The translations under genes were made by a program, and so were the position numbers. From positions 62,001-126,000 of the forward strand of contig CALODT010000004.1 of the NCBI GenBank assembly GCA_942492205.1: 64,000 bases of DNA, in the 5' to 3' direction. A model generated the notes under the pieces. It ran no database searches, was not told the origin of the DNA, and was given only the letters and a program-made list of their open reading frames with translations. Source of the DNA: UBA1847 sp942492205 (GTDB lineage Bacteria; Pseudomonadota; Gammaproteobacteria; Steroidobacterales; Woeseiaceae). Shown here piece by piece: positions 1-9,915 of the stretch (position 1 is its first letter; every line of letters starts with the position of its first letter).

Positions 1-2694
1 TTGTCCGTGAACTCGATAAGCCGCGGTTCACTTTTTGCCTGGCTCAGCACCAGGTACTGCACCAGGAACTCGATGTCACCGATGCCGCCGACGCCGTGCT
101 TCAGGTCGAAATGGCGCTTGTCGCTGGCGTCGAGTTCCTTGCGCATTCTTCGGCGCATGGAGATCACGTCCTGTCGCAACGAGTCGCGCTTTACGCGGCT
201 GATCAACGTCTCGTCGCGAATGCGCTTGAACTCACTTGCGACGGCGGCGCTACCGGCAACGGGCCTTGCTCGCAGCAACGCCTGATGCTCCCACGTCCAG
301 GCGTTTTCCTCCTGGTAACGTTCGAACGCCTCGGTACTCGTTACCAGCAACCCGGAGCGCCCTTCGGGTCGCAGTCGCGTATCTATTTCATAGAGCTCGC
401 CAGAGCCTGTCTGCGTCGTCAGGAAAAGCACCAGGCGACGTACGAGACGAGCAAAGAACATCGTGTTGTCGAGCGGCTTGTCGCCATCGGTGACGCGCGA
501 CTCACCGTGAGAATCGTGCAGGAATACGATGTCGAGGTCGGAGCCGTAGGACAGCTCGAGCCCGCCCAGTTTGCCGTAGCCGATGATGCCGAAACCGGCC
601 TGATGCCTGACGCCCCCGAGGTCATAGCAGGGTACCCCGTGGCGCAGGGTCATGTCCCGCCAGGCGACTTGCAGCGCCTCCTCGAGTACCGTTTCCGCCA
701 GCCAGGTCAGCCCATCGCTAACCTTCATGATAGGCAGGTTGCCGGTGAAATCGGCAACGGCAATACGAAACTTTATTGCTCCCTGGTAACCGACAATCGC
801 CTGCATTCGCGCTTCGCTGTCGCTCGTACGCCGGCCAGGTCCTGGCCGCGAGTTCCGCGGCGAAATCTGCCTTGGTCACCGCGCTGGAATAGACCTGCGG
901 ATCAAGCAGTTCGTCCAGCAGGACCGGGTGTCGCGCAATCTGCTCGGCGATATACGGCTGCGCGCGCAGAGATCGACCAGTCGCTTCATCGCCGCGGGGT
1001 TTTCATTGAGCAAGCGCAAGGTAGGCGCTGCGGCGCACGCGTTCACGACGGCCTCGACCTACCAGTGCAGCGTGCGGTCAAGCGCCGCGGCCTGGTCGAG
1101 ACTCCTGCGCAATCTCCAGGTAACAGCGCGGGCACGAAGCGGCAAGCCGCTCGGCCGCAATGGCATCGATCTGTTGCGTCGTGGCCGCCGTTGCTGAACG
1201 ACACGATGATGTCGCCAGGCGGCGGCGCGTGCTCGCATGCCCTGCGCGCAGTATGTCGCGCCACTGCTCTTCGAGTCGCGCCGGACTCCCATGCGCGCGC
1301 AAGCTGCTGTCGCAACGGCTTGTCACCGCCGTCGTCTGCGAACGCCACCCGATCGAATTCCTGCGAAATCGCGGTCGCGATCGTCGTCAAGGTCCTCTGC
1401 AGTGCGTCCCAGTCCGGGTAACCCATGGCCAGGCAGAGTCGGGCGCGATCAGGCGGCATTTCGCGGCAGATCGTGGGTCTGCTGATCGCGAATCGCCTGG
1501 ATGAAATTCTCCAGCCGCCGCAGGAACCGGTACGCCTGCAAGCGTCTCGGCGCTTCGGGCCGACAAGCCGCGACGACCTGACCAGTCTGCGGCAATACCT
1601 TCTGCAACTCGCGGCCCTGCAGCGCGACATCGCTGCCGCCGCGCACCAGCTGGAACGACTGCACGATGAACTCCGCCTCGCGAATGCCGCCGGGACCGAG
1701 CTTTACGTTGTCGCTGAGCTCGCGACGGGCAACCTCGGCGGCGATCATCGCGTGCATCTCGCGCAGCGACTCGAACACGCCGTAGTCGAGATATCGGCGG
1801 TAGACGAATGGCCTGATCATGGCATCTGTAGAGCTCATCGATCACATCTGGCTCCGGGCTGCGGACCAACAATGCGCGCTTTGACATAGGCATAGCGCTC
1901 CCAGTCCCGTCCGTGCTGCAGCAGATAGGACTCGAGCGCAGCGAAACTGACCACCGGCGGTCCACTGTCGCCAAATGGCCGCAGCCGGGTGTCGATGCGG
2001 AAGACGATGCCGTCAGCCGTCACCTCATCGATCAGCGCGATGATCTGTCGCGTCAAGGCGCGCGAAAGTACTCCTGTGCGCTGATGTACGCGGGCACCAT
2101 CCGTTTCGCCGTCCTGCGTGTACAGAAAGATCAGGTCGATGTCCGACGAGAAGTTGAGCTCTCGGCCTCCGAGCTTGCCCATCCCCAGGATGACCAGCGG
2201 CACGATTTGGCCGTCGCTGTCGCGCACGCAGGCCGTAACGCGGCTCAAGCGCGTTCGGCACAGCGGCGTCGCCACTTCCAGCGTCAGATCCGCCAGCACG
2301 ACAACTGCTGCAGCGTCTCATCGAGGTCAGCCAGCCCCGACACCTCCCGCCAGAGGATGCGCAGCAGGCCTCGATGACGAAATCGACGCAGCTCCTCTTT
2401 CAGGCCGTCAACGTCGTCTGCGAATGCCGTACGTTGAAATTCCGCCTGCAGATCGGTTGCCGCTGTGAACGAGCCAACCTCTGCAACGAACCAGTGGAAG
2501 TCGCGAAGTACGACCGCACTGCCAAACTCGCTGCAGGCGACCAGCCGCGCAAGCGACTCGAGCTCAGTCGCCGTCAGGGACGAGTCGTCGTGCTGCTCGT
2601 CCAGCCGTTCGAACCACTGTCGAACAGGCGCCTGCAGGACGGACGGCAACTTCTCGATCGCGGCGATCAAGCGGCTTTTACCCGGGGCCTTCAT
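1..2694 (-). pseudogene. glnE: glutamine synthetase adenylyltransferase/deadenylase GlnE, frameshifted, 3' end off the window
   Basis: GlnE adenylylates and deadenylylates glutamine synthetase in nitrogen control. Both nucleotidyltransferase domains are recognisable on the minus strand: the N-terminal one with GMGKLGGRELNFSSDIDLIF (around 2170) and the C-terminal one with GYGKLGGLELSYGSDLDIVF (around 570). The parts at 2300-2694 and 1-820 read through cleanly. Between about 820 and 2300 the conserved protein sequence hops among all three minus frames at least ten times, including compensating pairs near 2050-2090. Within each piece the residues match the family well and no in-frame stop replaces a codon, so single-base indels are the only damage. 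I take ATG at 2694 as the start. Sequence error seems more likely than true decay. Confidence 0.85.
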
Positions 2695-2743
2695 ATCCGG
2701 CAGTCTATCGAAAAATGGACCTGACTCCGGCACTATTGAGCGT

Positions 2744-3211
2744 GTGACTGACAAACATCTGCTTATCGTTTACCACTCCCAGTCGGGCTCTACGGAGCGC
2801 ATGGCGCAGGCCGTCATACGCGGTGCATGCAGCGCCGACATTGACGGCGTCGAGGTGCGGGTCAAAACGGCGCTGGACGCCACCGCCGATGATCTCTTGT
2901 GGGCCGACGGTTTTATTCTCGGCACGCCTGAGAACTTCGGCTATATGAGCGGCGCGATGAAATACTTTCTCGATCGCGTGTTCTATCCCTGCGAAGGCAA
3001 GATCAACGGCCGGCCATGGGCCATGTTCGTGCGGGCCGGCAATGATGGCTCTGGCGCCATTAGCAGCGTTCGCCGCATACTGACAGGGCTGGCCGTGCGC
3101 GAAGTTCAGGAACCGGTATTGATTGCAGGTGCGTTTGACGAGGCGCGGCTGGCGGAGTGTGAGGAACTCGGCCTTACCGTTGCCGCCGGTCTCGAGGCAG
3201 GCGTCTTTTAG
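2744..3211 (+). CDS. flavodoxin-like / NAD(P)H-quinone reductase-type protein
   Basis: A 155-residue single-domain flavodoxin-fold protein that should bind FMN and act as a cytosolic redox carrier or quinone reductase. The N-terminal strand and phosphate loop read HLLIVYHSQSGSTERMA, the usual FMN-phosphate P-loop, followed by a GTPENFGYMSGAMKYFLDR segment typical of the WrbA/flavodoxin-like superfamily. GTG at 2744 is chosen because it directly precedes the first beta strand; an upstream in-frame extension would run antisense into glnE. The gene is divergent from glnE, only 49 bp away. The partner is unknown. Confidence 0.8.
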   Translation: MTDKHLLIVYHSQSGSTERMAQAVIRGACSADIDGVEVRVKTALDATADDLLWADGFILGTPENFGYMSGAMKYFLDRVFYPCEGKINGRPWAMFVRAGNDGSGAISSVRRILTGLAVREVQEPVLIAGAFDEARLAECEELGLTVAAGLEAGVF

Positions 3212-3230
3212 ACGCGCCGGCCGGGGACAA

Positions 3231-5459
3231 TCACAGTGCTTCGGCGCGGATCTCGGCGTCGAAGCCCTTGAGCACCTCATCCAGGGGTATCGGCCTGCCA
3301 ACCAGGTGGCCCTGCGCAAAGTCCACACCGAGCTTCGTGATCAGCTTTCGTGTCTTGTCTGATTCGACATACTCCGCAACGGTCTGCAGGCCCATGACCT
3401 GGGCTACCTGCGTAATGGCAGCGACCATCGATTCGGAGATTCGGTTGTCGGTGATGTCGCGAATGAAGCCGCCGTCGATCTTCAAGGTATCGACGTTGAA
3501 GTTCTTGAGATACGCGAAGGAACTCAGGCCGGCACCAAAATCGTCCAGCGCGATCGTGCAACCATGCTTTTTGAGCTTGTCGATGAAGGTCTGGGCTTTC
3601 GCCAGGTTGGAAACGGCCGCAGACTCTGTTATCTCGAAACATAACGACTGCGGTGCGACACCGGAGTGCCGCAGCTCTTCCTCGATAAAGCTGAAAATAT
3701 CATCGTCGCCCAGCGACTGACCGGAAAGGTTGATCGAGAATACGGCGCCACTATCCTCTATAGCATCCCGGTGCTCGATCAATGCCGCGACCGTGGACGA
3801 AACAACCCAGCGATCGATTCTCGGCATCATGTGATACCGCTCGGCCGCCGAAAACAGCGCCGCTGTCGACACTGCATTGCCCTTGGAATCGTCCATGCGC
3901 AGCAGAATCTCGAAGCGCGGATTACTCGACCGCGCGCTCAGGCTGACGATAGGCTGCGCACGCAGTTCGAAGCCACCCGCGTCCAGCGCCTGCTGGATTT
4001 CCGACACCAGCTGCATGTCATCGTAGCGACGAATAATACTCTGGTTGCCTTCGTCGAAGACCTCGACGCGATCGCGACCGTGGTCCTTGGCCGACTCGCA
4101 CGCCATTCTTGCCGTCGTCAGGGCGCTGCCGTCGGCGCCACTGCCATAGGAAAACTCGGCGATGCCGACGCTCATCGTTACCTGCAGCGACTTGTCGCCC
4201 TGCAGGTAACGCAGGGCGGCTCTCTTCTCTCGAATCTTGTTGGCGAACTGCTGGGCCGTCTCCGAATCCGTGTGTGTCAGCAGTATGCAGAACTCGTCGC
4301 CTGTCAGACGCGACAGCACTGCCGTGTGCGGCAGATCTTCCTCCAGCAGTCGCGCGAACCGAATGATCACCGCATCGCCGGCTTTGCGAGTGAAATTGTC
4401 GTTGACCAACTGCAGGTTATCGAGGTCGAAATAAACAATCTGGTGCATGTCCGATGGCGACGACAAGCTTTTCCACGACTCGTGCAGCTGCGCCTCGAAG
4501 CCCGCGCGATTCATGAGCCCCGTCATCGAGTCGAAAGATTGTTGAATGACGTATTCCGCCTTGCGCACAACATGGGACATGAAGCGTCGGTCACCGTTTG
4601 AAAAACCGCTTTTGTCCACTCGTCCGAGTTGCGCGAAAACACCCTCATGGTTGCCATGCTTATCGGTCACAGGGGTCAATAGCGCCTGGTAACCCTGGTC
4701 AGACTCCTTACTTGAGCCCTGCAAGTTCGGAATTTCGAAGACACGCGATTCCCGGTTACCTTCCAGCTTTGGCATCAGGACGTCGACGAGATAACGGTCC
4801 AGCACTTTGCGATTGACCTTTTGCCAGGTTGCATGCGTGGCACTGATTCGAATTCGCTTCGACGGAATCAGCAGCACATTGTAGTTGCAACCCAGAAACT
4901 GGCCACTCTGGGCGACGAGCTGCGCGAGGCCGGCGTGGCTCAGGGATGCGCCGTGAATGCGCTCATCGACGTCATAGACGTACTGCAACTCCCTCTCGAC
5001 TTCCAGCTTGCGCCCCTGCGCCTTCGCCAGCTTGCCGGCAATGCGCAGGTTCTCGCCGATCAGCTCGACGGCGGGGTCCAGAATCGTCTTCAGCAGGTTG
5101 GGGTTGAACGATGACGACTGCCCGACGTTTTTCGAAAACACGCACACGAGGATGCCGCTGATTTCGTCACCGTCGCCGGGAACCGGCAGGACGAGAACGG
5201 TGCGCGACGACGGCAGTGTCCTCTTGAACACATCGGCGCTTCCGTTGAGGCCGGTGATCACTCGCTCCGGCAGCTCGGCGACAAAATTGTCAACTTCGAA
5301 GTCATCCGAGTCGGCGCTGTTCCAGACACACAGTCGAGCGCGGTTATAGAAACAGAACCCCTTCGCCCTTGGCACCAGGGATTCCAATAGCCCGACAGCC
5401 TTGGCGGCAGCCTTGCTTGCGTCCTGGTCAGGCGTTCGGTCGGGCACTGGGCGCTCCAT
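3231..5459 (-). CDS. GGDEF/EAL-domain cyclic-di-GMP protein with N-terminal sensory region
   Basis: A 742-residue signalling protein. Roughly residues 1-300 look like GAF-type sensory regions with no transmembrane segment. A GGDEF domain follows (LTGDEF, so the first glycine of the signature is Thr), then an EAL domain. The EAL signature is EILLR, and the other phosphodiesterase residues are present: NLS, EITE, the DDFGAG metal loop, KID, VAEYVE and the FAQG glutamine. This suggests a working or nearly working c-di-GMP phosphodiesterase with a GGDEF domain that may be regulatory rather than synthetic. It is soluble and encoded alone. The c-di-GMP riboswitch at 36430 shows that the organism uses this messenger for gene control. 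Confidence 0.9.
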   Translation of the reverse strand: MERPVPDRTPDQDASKAAAKAVGLLESLVPRAKGFCFYNRARLCVWNSADSDDFEVDNFVAELPERVITGLNGSADVFKRTLPSSRTVLVLPVPGDGDEISGILVCVFSKNVGQSSSFNPNLLKTILDPAVELIGENLRIAGKLAKAQGRKLEVERELQYVYDVDERIHGASLSHAGLAQLVAQSGQFLGCNYNVLLIPSKRIRISATHATWQKVNRKVLDRYLVDVLMPKLEGNRESRVFEIPNLQGSSKESDQGYQALLTPVTDKHGNHEGVFAQLGRVDKSGFSNGDRRFMSHVVRKAEYVIQQSFDSMTGLMNRAGFEAQLHESWKSLSSPSDMHQIVYFDLDNLQLVNDNFTRKAGDAVIIRFARLLEEDLPHTAVLSRLTGDEFCILLTHTDSETAQQFANKIREKRAALRYLQGDKSLQVTMSVGIAEFSYGSGADGSALTTARMACESAKDHGRDRVEVFDEGNQSIIRRYDDMQLVSEIQQALDAGGFELRAQPIVSLSARSSNPRFEILLRMDDSKGNAVSTAALFSAAERYHMMPRIDRWVVSSTVAALIEHRDAIEDSGAVFSINLSGQSLGDDDIFSFIEEELRHSGVAPQSLCFEITESAAVSNLAKAQTFIDKLKKHGCTIALDDFGAGLSSFAYLKNFNVDTLKIDGGFIRDITDNRISESMVAAITQVAQVMGLQTVAEYVESDKTRKLITKLGVDFAQGHLVGRPIPLDEVLKGFDAEIRAEAL

Positions 5460-5620
5460 TCCATGTTGCGCAAATGTCAGGGCCCAAGGATGCCAGCGAC
5501 GGCACGCGAGCGCTGTGACTCAAGTCTCAGCTACAATTGATTATCCGAGTTGATTCAGTTATTTACGCGCAATTTGGACCAGATGGCGGACGCGAATCCC
5601 GAAGCCTTCAAGCGTCCGAC

Positions 5621-6574
5621 CTACTGTTGCGCCAGCCACTCGTCGTCGGAACCCTCGTTGACACCCTCGAACAGTGGCGTACTCAGGTAGCGCTCGCCGG
5701 TATCGGGCAGCATCGCAAGGATGACGGACCCCTGCGGCGCCTGTTTCCCGACCGCCAGCGCGGCAGCCAGCGTCGCACCACCGGAAATACCGGTGAATAT
5801 TCCCTCTTTCGCCGCAAGCTCGCGCGAAGCGGCGATCGACTCGTCGTCAGTAACGGGCACGAGATCGTCGAACACGTCGCGATTGAGAACCTGGGGGATG
5901 AAATCCGGGGTCCAGCCCTGGATCTTGTGCGGGCTCCATTCCTTACCCGCCAGCAGCTGCGCTCCCACCGGCTCGGTGGCCACGATTTTGACACCCGGTC
6001 TCGCGACTTTGAGAACCTCGCCGACACCGGTCATCGTGCCACCTGTGCCATATCCGGATACCCAGAAATCGAGTCGTTTTCCGGCGAAGTCACTGAGAAT
6101 TTCTGCCGCTGTCGTTTGCCGATGGAATTCCGGGTTCGCCGGGTTTTCAAACTGCCGCGCCAGGAACCAGCCGTGTTTCTCCGCCAGCTCCTCGGTTTTT
6201 CGCACCATGCCGGAGCCGCGCTCTGCCGCGGGCGTAAGTATGACCTTCGCGCCGAGCCCCCGCATGATCTTGCGACGTTCGATGGAAAAAGAGTCGGCCA
6301 TGACAGCGACAAACGGATGGCCTTTTGCCGCGCACACCATTGCCAGTGCGATACCCGTGTTTCCCGACGTCGCTTCGATCACGGTCTGCCCGGGCGCCAG
6401 CACGCCACGTTTTTCAGCATCGGTAATGATCGCGTAAGCGAGCCTGTCCTTGACGGAAGCCATGGGGTTGAAGGACTCCACCTTGACGTACACGTCGACG
6501 CCCTCGGGCGCCATGCGATTCAGACGCACAATGGGTGTGTTGCCGATTGTCTCCAGAATATTGTTGTAGATCAT
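5621..6574 (-). CDS. cysK: cysteine synthase A (O-acetylserine sulfhydrylase)
   Basis: PLP enzyme making cysteine from O-acetylserine and sulfide in the cytosol. Length (317 aa) is normal for CysK. The PLP lysine is Lys42 in NPMASVKDR, the substrate-binding loop TSGNTG lies near residue 70, and the PLP-phosphate glycine loop GYGTGGTMTG is present. The C-terminus shows the usual SGGATLAAAL and DTGERYLST segments. It is transcribed divergently from a CysB-type regulator 195 bp away, a sensible arrangement for sulfur-starvation control. Confidence 0.96.
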   Translation of the reverse strand: MIYNNILETIGNTPIVRLNRMAPEGVDVYVKVESFNPMASVKDRLAYAIITDAEKRGVLAPGQTVIEATSGNTGIALAMVCAAKGHPFVAVMADSFSIERRKIMRGLGAKVILTPAAERGSGMVRKTEELAEKHGWFLARQFENPANPEFHRQTTAAEILSDFAGKRLDFWVSGYGTGGTMTGVGEVLKVARPGVKIVATEPVGAQLLAGKEWSPHKIQGWTPDFIPQVLNRDVFDDLVPVTDDESIAASRELAAKEGIFTGISGGATLAAALAVGKQAPQGSVILAMLPDTGERYLSTPLFEGVNEGSDDEWLAQQ

Positions 6575-6769
6575 CTTTTTGTCCCCGGATCGTTGCTCGC
6601 ATCACCGCGACTACCGGTACGGCAAGTCGATGTGAGTACGCTGCGGATCAAGCAGAATAGCCTAATTAGTCCTTTATCTGTTATATCTTAGCAAGCTGCG
6701 TCCACCCGTCATTGAAACCGAATGACAGATAAATAGTCCGATACTGTATTCCGTCCGGCATGCCGTCCC
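6575..6769. promoter_or_regulatory. divergent cysK/cysB control region
   Basis: 195 bp between the divergent starts of cysK and cysB. The cysB-proximal half (about 6650-6745) is clearly AT-richer than its surroundings, with several TTATCTG/ATAA-type hexamers, as expected for promoters and a LysR-type operator. CysB sites are poorly conserved, so I do not mark an exact box. Control of cysK by CysB from here is inferred from gene order. Confidence 0.5.
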
Positions 6770-7780
6770 ATGAAACTGCAACAACTAAAGTACCTGCTTG
6801 CGATCGCAGACAACGGCCTGAACATCACGGCCGCTGCGGAACGCCTGTACACGTCGCAACCCGGCGTTAGCAAGCAGCTCAAGCTGCTCGAGGAAGAACT
6901 CGGACTGCAGCTGTTCGCGCGCAAGGGCAAGAGCCTCGAAAGCGTCACGCCGGCGGGCGAGCAGGTTATCGCCCGCGCGCGGTCGATCATGCAGGAAGTC
7001 GACAACATACGGAGCCTTGCCTCGGAATATTTCGAGCAGGAAGAAGGGTCGCTGTCGATTGCGACAACGCACACCCAGGCGCGCTACGTGCTCCCTGAGG
7101 TCGTAGCGAGGTTTCGCGAGCGTTTCCCGAAAGTAAGCCTTAACCTGCACCAGGGAACGTCCGAGCAAATCGCCGATATGCTGGCGGCAAACGATATCGA
7201 TTTTGCGATTGCGACCGGCTCGAGAGAGCTTTTCTCAGAGCTGCTGCTGGTGCCGAGCTACCATTGGGACCGGTCGATTATTGTGCCGGTCGGGCACGAG
7301 CTCACGACGCTTGGTCGCAGGCTTACGCTGCGAGATCTGGCAAAATATCCGCTGGTAACTTATGTGTTCAGCTTCGGCGGGCAAAGCTCGTTCAAGCGCG
7401 CTTTTGCAGACGAAGGCCTCGAACCCAACGTCGTCTTTACCGCTCGCGATGCTGACGTCATCAAGACCTATGTTCGCATGGGCATGGGCGTCGGCATCGT
7501 CGCCAGCATGGCCGCCGATTGTTCCGACAGGGAAGACCTGCGGACCATTGATGCGGCGGGCCTGTTTCCGCGCAGCACGACCTGGATCGGCTTTCGCAAG
7601 GACGCGGTCCTGCGTCGCTATATGACAGAGTTCGTGCAGCTGTTTGCACCGCACGTGACCGCGAAACACATCGAGGAAATTCGGCGGGCCGCTACCCAGG
7701 AAACGATCGATGAGTTGTTTCGTCACGAGACGCTGCCGCTTCGTGGTGGTTGCGCTGACAGCGCCACCGAGGCGGCCTAG
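6770..7780 (+). CDS. cysB: CysB-type LysR transcriptional regulator of sulfur assimilation
   Basis: A 336-residue LysR regulator. Residues 1-60 form the winged helix-turn-helix (MKLQQLKYLLAIADNGLNIT onward, with TSQPGVSKQLKLLEEELG as recognition helix). The effector domain begins IATTHTQARYVLP, the diagnostic sulfate/acetylserine-pocket sequence of CysB and Cbl, and continues with HQGTSEQIADML. It is somewhat longer than E. coli CysB because of a C-terminal tail of about 15 residues. Position opposite cysK supports the CysB role. The inducer (N-acetylserine in the family) is inferred. Confidence 0.93.
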   Translation: MKLQQLKYLLAIADNGLNITAAAERLYTSQPGVSKQLKLLEEELGLQLFARKGKSLESVTPAGEQVIARARSIMQEVDNIRSLASEYFEQEEGSLSIATTHTQARYVLPEVVARFRERFPKVSLNLHQGTSEQIADMLAANDIDFAIATGSRELFSELLLVPSYHWDRSIIVPVGHELTTLGRRLTLRDLAKYPLVTYVFSFGGQSSFKRAFADEGLEPNVVFTARDADVIKTYVRMGMGVGIVASMAADCSDREDLRTIDAAGLFPRSTTWIGFRKDAVLRRYMTEFVQLFAPHVTAKHIEEIRRAATQETIDELFRHETLPLRGGCADSATEAA

Positions 7781-7801
7781 CGGTACCGCGGCATCGTGGG
7801 T

Positions 7802-8389
7802 TCAGTAAATGCGCACGCCGCCGTGGCGCTTTCTGCTGCTGTGATCGACCCACCAAAGCCCGGCCAGAAATCCCCCAATCAGGCAGACGCCGATGGCTGC
7901 CCCGACCCAGTTGAGTGGCAAGCTGCCTTTATAGCGCTCCTTCATACCCTGGATGCTGGCGTTTTCCTCGCTAAGCGCTTCGATTTCTGCTTCGGCGGCA
8001 ACCAGTTTCTCGGTCAGGCTGGCCGCTTCGTCCTTGAGACTCTGAATCGTCGCCGCCGGGCCGGCGAATGCGCGCTTCGTTTCTTCAAGCTCAGCGGCCA
8101 GGGCATCACGTTCGGCAGCTGTCTCGGCCACGATCAGCTTGGCTGGCTTCTCATCGACGAGGTAGGCAGCCTTGACATAGCCGCTGGTGCCATCCGGTAG
8201 CTGCACGTTCGCGTAATTCCTGTCCCTGGAAATTATCTCGAGTTGCTGACCGCTTTCCAGCATGCGAAAGGCGCGGTCACTGGTATCCGCGGCCTGATGC
8301 AGGCCCAGCCTCAGATTATCCGTGATGTATGCCGTCTCGGCAGCCGCTGCAAGCGGAATGAGTGCCAGGACCCCAATTAGCAGGCGCAT
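7802..8389 (-). CDS. TIGR04211-type SH3 domain protein (YgiM-like)
   Basis: 195 residues: a cleavable signal peptide (about 1-17, ending AAA-ET), a bacterial SH3 domain (about 20-80, with TDNLRLGLHQAADTSDR and DGTSGYVKAAYL), a coiled coil (about 90-150, rich in AE and LEE heptads), then one transmembrane helix (about 160-182) and a short basic tail. This order is that of the TIGR04211/YgiM family, envelope proteins of unknown precise function with the SH3 domain in the periplasm. It converges on cysB with a 21-bp gap. Confidence 0.88.
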   Translation of the reverse strand: MRLLIGVLALIPLAAAAETAYITDNLRLGLHQAADTSDRAFRMLESGQQLEIISRDRNYANVQLPDGTSGYVKAAYLVDEKPAKLIVAETAAERDALAAELEETKRAFAGPAATIQSLKDEAASLTEKLVAAEAEIEALSEENASIQGMKERYKGSLPLNWVGAAIGVCLIGGFLAGLWWVDHSSRKRHGGVRIY

Positions 8390-8448
8390 TGTCTTGTCTC
8401 CGTTACTGGGCGCGAGTGTACTACACGAAATTCGTTTTACGAGGTGAC

Positions 8449-9915
8449 CTATTGCTCATATAGCCAGCGCAGCAATGCCTCCTGCACCTCTTCGCCGGGG
8501 CCACGATGCACATCTTTGTAGTTCTGCATCGCGACAACGGCCAGGCGGCGCCCGGATCTCGACTGCAGGTACCCTGCGATAGCCGTCACATGGTCCATCG
8601 ATCCGGTCTTGAGGTGCGCCTTGCCAATCAACGGTGAGCGTTTGAAACGGCGTCGCAGCGTGCCGTCGAGTCCGGATATCGACATCGACGCAAGATATTC
8701 CGGCATATAGGGCTGCTGCCATGCGAATCGCAACAGCAGGCCCATATCGGCGGCAGCAATACGTGAGTCTCGCGACAGGCCGGCACCATTTTCGATCGCA
8801 CATTGGCAGGACTCAAGGTTGTTGTCGCTCAACCACTGCGAGATAACGTCCCTGCCGCCTGCTTCCGTGCCCGGCGGACCATTCACTTCCGCCGCAAGCG
8901 TGTAGACGAGTTGTCGCGCCATCACGTTGTTGCTGTGCTTGTTGACGCGCGCAATCATTTCACTGAGCGGCAGCGAATCAAAAGATATCAGCGGCGCAGA
9001 ATCTTCAGCGACAAGCTTGGCTGCCTCGACGTTGCGCCAGCCGCCTTCAAACTCGCCGCCAAGTTGTTGCCACAGGGTTCGGAAAAGTCCGTAGGCGTAT
9101 TCATTGTGAGACAGCGCCGTCCGATCCAGCGCGTAACGTTTGCAGCCGTCGGGGAATCGCCCCGAAAACGTTACTTCGTCAACGGCTTCATTGCTGGTAA
9201 CGGCAATGCCTCGCTGGTAGCCGCGGCAGCTGCCCGACGCAAGCCCGAGGCGGTTGCGAATACGCAAGTTATCGAGTGGCGGATCCAGCTGCACCTTCAC
9301 GGCGTCGGCCTGCCGATCCGGTTCGAACCAGTAGCGCACGACCTTGAAGTTCATCAACAGCGCATTCGGCGCAACGTTGTAGGCGCGCAGCGGCTGCCGG
9401 TCGAAGGCCGCCGGGTCATGGTCGCCGACACTGAAATAGCTGTCGTCGATGAGAAGATCGCCACTGATTTCACGTATGCCCATCCGCTGAATCGAGCGCA
9501 GCATCTGCCAGACCCGTTCCGTCACCAGGAACGGGTCGCCGTATCCCTTTAACAGCAGGTCGCCCTCCAGCCGGCCGTCCTTGATCTCCCCCAGAGCATG
9601 CACGTCGGTCTTCCAGCGGTACGAAGGCCCAAGCATGTCCAGGGCAACCAGCGTCGTCAGCAGCTTGACGGTCGATGCCGGGTTTCGCGCTTCGCTTTCC
9701 CGCCACTTCAGCAGCACCTCACCACTGTCGACATCCTCGACATAGACGCTGAGCGAATCGTAGGGAAGCTGCCGGAGATTCAGGACGCTCTGCATGTTTG
9801 CAGGCAGGCCTGGCTCATCGGTTCGCGCGACGCCGGTCAATCCCAGCGCAAGCAGCGTTATGCAAAGCACTGGCCTCATACGACGGACAACAAGCGGCGC
9901 GACATCATTCGGCAT
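8449..9915 (-). CDS. dacB: D-alanyl-D-alanine carboxypeptidase/endopeptidase, PBP4 family (peptidase S13)
   Basis: Periplasmic penicillin-binding protein of the DacB family, which trims or cleaves peptidoglycan cross-links. The three serine-enzyme motifs are present: SxxK as NPASTVKLLT, SxN as KHSNNVMARQ, and KTG as HLKTGSMDHV. The mature protein has the usual insert-bearing layout and length for the family. Hydrophobic residues after an RRMR segment make a signal peptide. ATG at 9915 is preferred because GAGG lies six bases upstream; ATG 9918 and ATG 9879 are alternatives. The start overlaps the 3' end of the TVP38 gene by 11 bp, so translation is probably coupled. Confidence 0.92.
   Translation of the reverse strand: MPNDVAPLVVRRMRPVLCITLLALGLTGVARTDEPGLPANMQSVLNLRQLPYDSLSVYVEDVDSGEVLLKWRESEARNPASTVKLLTTLVALDMLGPSYRWKTDVHALGEIKDGRLEGDLLLKGYGDPFLVTERVWQMLRSIQRMGIREISGDLLIDDSYFSVGDHDPAAFDRQPLRAYNVAPNALLMNFKVVRYWFEPDRQADAVKVQLDPPLDNLRIRNRLGLASGSCRGYQRGIAVTSNEAVDEVTFSGRFPDGCKRYALDRTALSHNEYAYGLFRTLWQQLGGEFEGGWRNVEAAKLVAEDSAPLISFDSLPLSEMIARVNKHSNNVMARQLVYTLAAEVNGPPGTEAGGRDVISQWLSDNNLESCQCAIENGAGLSRDSRIAAADMGLLLRFAWQQPYMPEYLASMSISGLDGTLRRRFKRSPLIGKAHLKTGSMDHVTAIAGYLQSRSGRRLAVVAMQNYKDVHRGPGEEVQEALLRWLYEQ

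Noticed and set aside
2465..2743. N-terminal extension of the flavodoxin reading frame
   Set aside because: It runs antisense through intact glnE coding sequence and adds serine/arginine-rich residues outside the flavodoxin fold.
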